A stretch of 64,000 bases of DNA from Candidatus Omnitrophota bacterium (GTDB lineage: Bacteria; Hinthialibacterota; Hinthialibacteria; Hinthialibacterales; Hinthialibacteraceae), in assembly GCA_013177805.1 (NCBI GenBank), contig JABLXU010000023.1, positions 21,269-85,268 on the forward strand, given 5' to 3'. This document shows positions 60,205 through 64,000 of this stretch, one piece after another. A program made the translations under genes and the position numbers. The notes beneath the pieces are model-generated. The model ran no database searches and had not been told where the DNA came from. It worked only from the letters and a program-made list of their open reading frames with translations. The first letter of the stretch is position 1. Each line of letters starts with the position of its first letter.

Positions 60205-61860
60205 ATGAATATTCCTGAAGCCCTGATGCCTTCCAACCAGGAAGAGCGCGCCGCCTATGAAGAACAAATCGGCTTTTTTCAGGTGACAGCGCAAGACCGC
60301 CAAGCCCTGCGCGAGCTGGCCCCCCGCCTAGTTCCTTTGTTGCCTAAAGTCATCGACTGCTTTTACGATACCCTCGGCGCCTTCCCCGCTACCCGTATGT
60401 TTTTCACCTCTCCCGCCGTGGTGGAGAACCTGAAGACCGTCCAGTTGGAGTATTTCACCGACCTGTTCTTCAATCCATTCAATCTGGAAAATATCCAAAA
60501 ACGCAAGAATATCGGCAACACGCACGTGCGCATCGGGCTGCAACCCAAATGGTATATCGGCGGGTACGCACTTTACAGCCATTACCTCTTCGCGATCCTC
60601 CGGCAAATTTACCCGGATGATCCTGTCCGCCTCGAAGCCTCCCAAAGCGCCCTTCTCAAAGCCATCTTCCTGGATATGCAGGTGGCCCTGGAAACTTATA
60701 TCGAGCGCTATTCCAGCGAGCTGATCGAGGCCCGCACCGCCTTGGAACAAAAACTCTGGATGGAAGACCGTTTGCTGACGTTCATCCTCAACGAAGCCAC
60801 GGATGCCATCGTGGGTCTGGACGAGCACGGCCGCATCGCCACCTGGAGCCAAGGGGCGCAAAGTATCTTCGGCTATAAAACTTCGGAAACTTTGGATAAA
60901 TCCATCGCCGATCTAATGCAAGATCCCAGCATGCTCCACTGTTTGTTCGAAGAAGCTCAAAAAAAGGGATCCGCCACACTGCAAGGGGCCTATTGGCTCT
61001 CGAAAGATCGAAAACCCATTGACGCCAATGCCACCCTGACCTACCTGCAAGACCAACACGGCACCCATATCGGCTGGACCCTGTTGATCCAAAATCTCAC
61101 CGATGTCCGGCGGCTGGCCGAAAAAGTTAAAAGTATGGAACAACTCACCGCCATGACCAAGATCACGGCGGGAGTCTCGCATGAAATCCGGACCCCCCTG
61201 GGCGTCATCGCTTTGACCGCCGACCTCATCCACCACCGCGTCAACGCCCTCCTCGAACAATGCTCCCCCGCCCTCCAGGATGAAAATAAGCGGGAACTCG
61301 ATGACCTCATGGCCGAACTGCACCTCGAAGTTGAACGCCTTAATGAAATCGTGGACCATTACCTCGTGCTCTCCCATATCAAGAAACCCAACAAACAGCG
61401 CTGGAATCTCCAATCCTATCTCCAGGACATCCTTGCTGGTCTGCGGTCCCGCTCCTCCGATACGCGTATTGAAATGTCCCTGGAAGCGGACAACGACATT
61501 TACGTGGATATCGATCCCACACATTTCCGCCGGATTTTCCTCAACCTGTATGAAAATTCCCGCTACGCCATCCAGGGAACAGGCCGGATCACGGTCACCG
61601 CGCAACAAAGCCACGGCCAGGCCGAAATCAAAGTCCGGGACAATGGGATGGGAATCCCCCCCGAAAAAATGGACCGCATTTTTTCGGCTTTCATCACCCA
61701 CCGCCCCGGCGGAACCGGTCTGGGGCTCTATCTGGTCCGGGAAATCGTGGAGGCGCACCACGGCACGGTCACCATCGAAAGCACCGAGGGCAAGGGAACC
61801 ACGGTCATCATCCGGCTGCCGTTGGCCCGGGAGGAGGTTCACACCGATGCCGCTTCCTGA
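60205..61860 (+). CDS. Protoglobin-PAS sensor histidine kinase
   Basis: This is a 551-residue cytoplasmic kinase without membrane helices. Residues about 20-175 are a protoglobin/globin-sensor domain; KRKNIGNTHVRIGLQPKWYI contains the likely proximal haem ligand His107. A PAS domain (about 190-300, AIVGLDEHGRIATWSQGAQS) follows. The HisKA domain has ITAGVSHEIRTPLGVIALTA with the phospho-accepting His326. The HATPase has NLYENSRYAIQGTGRITVT, VRDNGMGIPPEKMDRIF and GGTGLGLYLVREIVEAHHG. Haem globin sensors detect O2, NO or CO. The ATG at 60205 lies 13 bases after GAGGAG, so an inner ATG at 60226 is possible. It overlaps the response-regulator gene by 14 bases. Confidence 0.92.
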   Translation: MNIPEALMPSNQEERAAYEEQIGFFQVTAQDRQALRELAPRLVPLLPKVIDCFYDTLGAFPATRMFFTSPAVVENLKTVQLEYFTDLFFNPFNLENIQKRKNIGNTHVRIGLQPKWYIGGYALYSHYLFAILRQIYPDDPVRLEASQSALLKAIFLDMQVALETYIERYSSELIEARTALEQKLWMEDRLLTFILNEATDAIVGLDEHGRIATWSQGAQSIFGYKTSETLDKSIADLMQDPSMLHCLFEEAQKKGSATLQGAYWLSKDRKPIDANATLTYLQDQHGTHIGWTLLIQNLTDVRRLAEKVKSMEQLTAMTKITAGVSHEIRTPLGVIALTADLIHHRVNALLEQCSPALQDENKRELDDLMAELHLEVERLNEIVDHYLVLSHIKKPNKQRWNLQSYLQDILAGLRSRSSDTRIEMSLEADNDIYVDIDPTHFRRIFLNLYENSRYAIQGTGRITVTAQQSHGQAEIKVRDNGMGIPPEKMDRIFSAFITHRPGGTGLGLYLVREIVEAHHGTVTIESTEGKGTTVIIRLPLAREEVHTDAAS

Positions 61861-63271
61861 AAAAAAAGCCCCCACCGGCCACCGGATTTTAATCGTGGAT
61901 GACGATGAAAAAATGGCCCGCATGCTGTGCAAAGCCCTGAGCAGCCAAGGTCATCACTGCGTACTCGCGTTCAGCGGCGAACAAGGCCTGGCGCAGGTGC
62001 ACAGTCAACAATTCGATCTCATCATTACCGACCAGGTCATGCCCGGATTCGACGGCGTGACCTTTGTGCGGAGTGTCAAAGCCATCGATTCCAGCATCCC
62101 CATCATCATGATGACCGGCCATGGCTCCATTGACATGGCGGTGGAAGCCATGAAAGCCGGGGCGTTCGATTTTCTCACCAAGCCGGTACGCCTGGCTGAA
62201 TTGCAGGTTTACGTGGACAAAGCCCTGGAATCGCATGAAATGTTGGTGGAAGTCAAAGAGCTGAAAGACCGGCTCAAGAATTTTCAAAAGAAAAACATGA
62301 TCGTCGGCAAAAGCCAGGCGATGCGCAACATCATCACCCAAATCGAGCAAATTGCACCCAGCTCCGCCAACGTCCTCATTACCGGCGAAACCGGAACGGG
62401 CAAGGAAATGATCGCCGAAGCCATCCATGCGTTGAGCCCCCGGTCCGCCAAACCGATCGTTAAGGTCAATTGCGGCGCGCTCCCCGAGTCGCTGCTCGAA
62501 TCCGAACTCTTCGGTCACGTGAAAGGCTCCTTTACCGGCGCCTACAAGGATCATCAAGGCCGTTTTGAAAGCGCCAATGGAGGCACCATCTTTCTCGACG
62601 AAATCGGGGAAATGTCCCCGTCCGCGCAAGTGCGGCTATTGCGGGTCTTGCAGGAAGGCGAATTCGAACGGGTAGGAAGCAGCCAACCCGTGCAGGTGGA
62701 TGTCCGGGTGATTGTCGCCACCAACCGCGATTTGTACAAGATGGTGCGGGAAGGCAAGTTCCGCCGCGATCTGCTCTACCGGATCAACGTCTTCCACCTG
62801 GAATTGCCCCCCCTCCGCGAACGGCGGGGCGATATTCCTTTGCTGGCTCAACACTTCATCGAAAAATACGCGCAAAAAAACGGCAAGAACGTCCGCGGGC
62901 TGGGCCAATACGCCTACGAAGCCCTGGAAAACTATGATTGGCCAGGCAATGTCCGGGAACTCGAAAATGTCATCGAGCACGGCGTGATCCTGGCCCGCGG
63001 CGACCTGATCCGTCTGGGTGACCTGCCCGAGATGTTCCACCGCCCCCGCAAAGGAGAGCGGGACGGTCTCAAGGAGTCGGGGAAAATCATTCTCCCTCTC
63101 GGGCTAACCGCCGCCCAATCCGAGGGCATCCTGATCCGGCGGACCTTAGATCTCACCCAAGGAGATAAAAAAGCCGCCGCCAAGATCCTCGGCTACAGCG
63201 CCCGTACCCTCTACCGGAAACTTAAGGAACACAAGATCCCCCTGAATCAGCGGTATGAAAAAGGAGAATAA
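61847..63271 (+). CDS. NtrC-family sigma-54-dependent response regulator
   Basis: This is a 474-residue protein. The receiver domain (RILIVDDDEKMARMLCKALS) has the phosphorylated Asp62 in IITDQVMPGFDG and Lys in FDFLTKPVRLAEL. The AAA+ domain has Walker A GETGTGKE, the sigma-54 contact loop GSFTGA, Walker B GGTIFLDEIGEMS and RRDLLYRINVFHLELPPLRE. The Fis-type HTH is DKKAAAKILGYSARTLYRKL. It is the partner of the globin kinase, with which it overlaps. The only near-perfect sigma-54 promoter close by precedes the periodic non-coding RNA, its most likely target. ATG 61847 follows GGAGG by about ten bases. A TRAP transporter gene follows after 119 bases. Confidence 0.95.
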   Translation: MPLPEKKAPTGHRILIVDDDEKMARMLCKALSSQGHHCVLAFSGEQGLAQVHSQQFDLIITDQVMPGFDGVTFVRSVKAIDSSIPIIMMTGHGSIDMAVEAMKAGAFDFLTKPVRLAELQVYVDKALESHEMLVEVKELKDRLKNFQKKNMIVGKSQAMRNIITQIEQIAPSSANVLITGETGTGKEMIAEAIHALSPRSAKPIVKVNCGALPESLLESELFGHVKGSFTGAYKDHQGRFESANGGTIFLDEIGEMSPSAQVRLLRVLQEGEFERVGSSQPVQVDVRVIVATNRDLYKMVREGKFRRDLLYRINVFHLELPPLRERRGDIPLLAQHFIEKYAQKNGKNVRGLGQYAYEALENYDWPGNVRELENVIEHGVILARGDLIRLGDLPEMFHRPRKGERDGLKESGKIILPLGLTAAQSEGILIRRTLDLTQGDKKAAAKILGYSARTLYRKLKEHKIPLNQRYEKGE

Positions 63272-63390
63272 GATCCACTCCCGCCTCCCGGACTCAAATC
63301 CTCAGCGGCTTTCCATTATCATCCCTGAGCAACAGGGCCCGGCTTCATGAGGCCCGAATCCCACGAAATCCGGCAGGTAAAGGACCGGTG

Positions 63391-64000
63391 TTGATTTCCA
63401 TTGCCATCCTTCTCTTTGGACTGTTCTTCTTGTTGTTGCTTTTGGAGGTGCCGGTGGCCTTGGCGTTGGGATTGCCGGCGTTGACCGCGATTGTGCTCTT
63501 CGGGTTAGCTGATCCCATCCTGATCGCCCAACAGATCTTCTCGGCCTTCGATTCTTACACCCTGCTGGCCATCCCCCTCTTCTTGTTGGCCGGCCACTTG
63601 CTGGGGGAATGCGCCCTCTCCCGCCGCCTGCTCGATGTGGTTTTGATCACCCTGGGCCGGGTACGCGGCGGAGTGGCCGTAGTGACCGTGGTGGTGTCGT
63701 TGCTCTTCGCGGGCATCTCCGGTTCCGGACCGGCCGATGTGGCCGCCCTAAGCGTACTTCTCTTTCCTCTCCTCAAAGAATCCGGTTTCTCTGAAGCCCG
63801 TTCGGGAGCGTTATTGGCCGCGGGCGGGGGCATCGGCATCATCGTGCCGCCCAGCGTGGCTCTTATCCTGTATGGCGTGGTGGCCGAAACTTCCATCAGC
63901 CAACTGTTTCTGGCCGGCGTGCTCCCCGGGATCACCGTCAGCCTGGCCTTGATCATCGCAGTGCTGTTGTTATCCCGCCGGGACCAGATCCCGGCTCACC
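63391..64000 (+). CDS. TRAP transporter large permease (DctM), N-terminal part
   Basis: The first 203 codons are visible; the rest is outside the window. ISIAILLFGLFFLLLLLEVP, TLLAIPLFLLAGHLLGECAL, LLFAGISGSGPADVAALSVL, AAGGGIGIIVPPSVALILYG and LFLAGVLPGITVSLALIIAV are the successive membrane segments of DctM-type permeases, which import organic acids with a Na+ gradient and a periplasmic binding protein. TTG 63391 has AAAGGA six bases upstream; GTG 63388 is too close. No DctQ gene precedes it, so the small subunit and binding protein must lie downstream or elsewhere. Transcription from the kinase operon is possible. Confidence 0.93.
   Translation, partial: MISIAILLFGLFFLLLLLEVPVALALGLPALTAIVLFGLADPILIAQQIFSAFDSYTLLAIPLFLLAGHLLGECALSRRLLDVVLITLGRVRGGVAVVTVVVSLLFAGISGSGPADVAALSVLLFPLLKESGFSEARSGALLAAGGGIGIIVPPSVALILYGVVAETSISQLFLAGVLPGITVSLALIIAVLLLSRRDQIPAH

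Noticed and set aside
61280..61846. Extension of the response regulator far upstream into the kinase gene
   Set aside because: The frame is open but overlaps the kinase domain in another frame; the receiver domain begins just after the ATG at 61847, which has its own GGAGG.

Overview
The window is about 58% GC by eye and densely coded, with no rRNA or tRNA that I can see. It most likely comes from an uncultured, Gram-negative-type bacterium near the PVC/FCB groups or a candidate phylum such as Hydrogenedentota or Sumerlaeota. The pointers are Tat-exported Gfo/Idh/MocA oxidoreductases, a DUF6807 (PmoA-like) protein, lamin-tail/CotH and Pro-Thr-rich exported proteins, two sigma-54 activators and a sigma-54-type promoter with a near-consensus match. 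Placement is an inference; no marker gene here fixes the phylum.

Layout. 0-5.1 kb: two Gfo/Idh/MocA oxidoreductases (one cut by the edge), a repeat-filled gap, a HicBA toxin-antitoxin pair and an exported GH95-like glycosidase. 5.5-12.2 kb (minus strand): an exopolysaccharide/glycan operon with sugar-phosphate transferase, polysaccharide deacetylase-like protein, WecG-type glycosyltransferase, two sugar epimerases and WecB. A DegT aminotransferase at 13.0 kb probably belongs to the same pathway. 14.3-19.4 kb (minus): two exported proteins (triple lectin-like repeat protein and parallel beta-helix protein) behind a recognisable cyclic-di-GMP-I riboswitch. 20.0-25.1 kb: a small gene, an HTH-EIIA regulator and a 1211-residue lamin-tail/CotH/LamG protein. 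25.5-31.0 kb: an M20 peptidase, an acetate kinase and a catalytically degenerate acetate-kinase paralogue, read from a sigma-54 promoter next to a divergent XylR/DmpR-type activator. 31.0-44.9 kb: htpG, thiD, a Tat-exported oxidoreductase with a DUF6807 partner, an SDR, DUF971, scpA-scpB-rluB, topA, Nudix and GNAT genes. 45-53.5 kb: a zinc-ribbon membrane protein with a TPR protein, a c-type-haem/PQQ-type sugar dehydrogenase, tatB-tatC, a CapD-like dehydratase, folC and an unknown protein. 53.8-58.9 kb: a ClC channel, a MATE exporter and an unknown membrane protein.

The most unusual part is 58.9-63.3 kb. A near-perfect sigma-54 promoter (59090-59105) faces a protein-free stretch in which CATC/CAAC/CAGC tetranucleotides recur 23 times at 11-14 nt spacing (mean about 12.6 nt; seven consecutive steps of exactly 13 nt). 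The stretch ends at a strong intrinsic terminator (59823-59857). Immediately downstream lie a haem-globin/PAS histidine kinase and an NtrC-family sigma-54 response regulator. Related TGACAAAAATG-containing sites lie about 185 bp upstream of the predicted RNA start and in front of the kinase gene. I propose a gas- or redox-responsive two-component system that drives a roughly 740-nt non-coding RNA built as a multi-site decoy, comparable in logic to CbrAB-CrcZ or Gac-RsmZ but with a motif I do not recognise.

Intergenic DNA carries several repeat families: an AGGAT-rich element, a CCCTC palindrome that precedes it in two places, and GC-rich palindromes.
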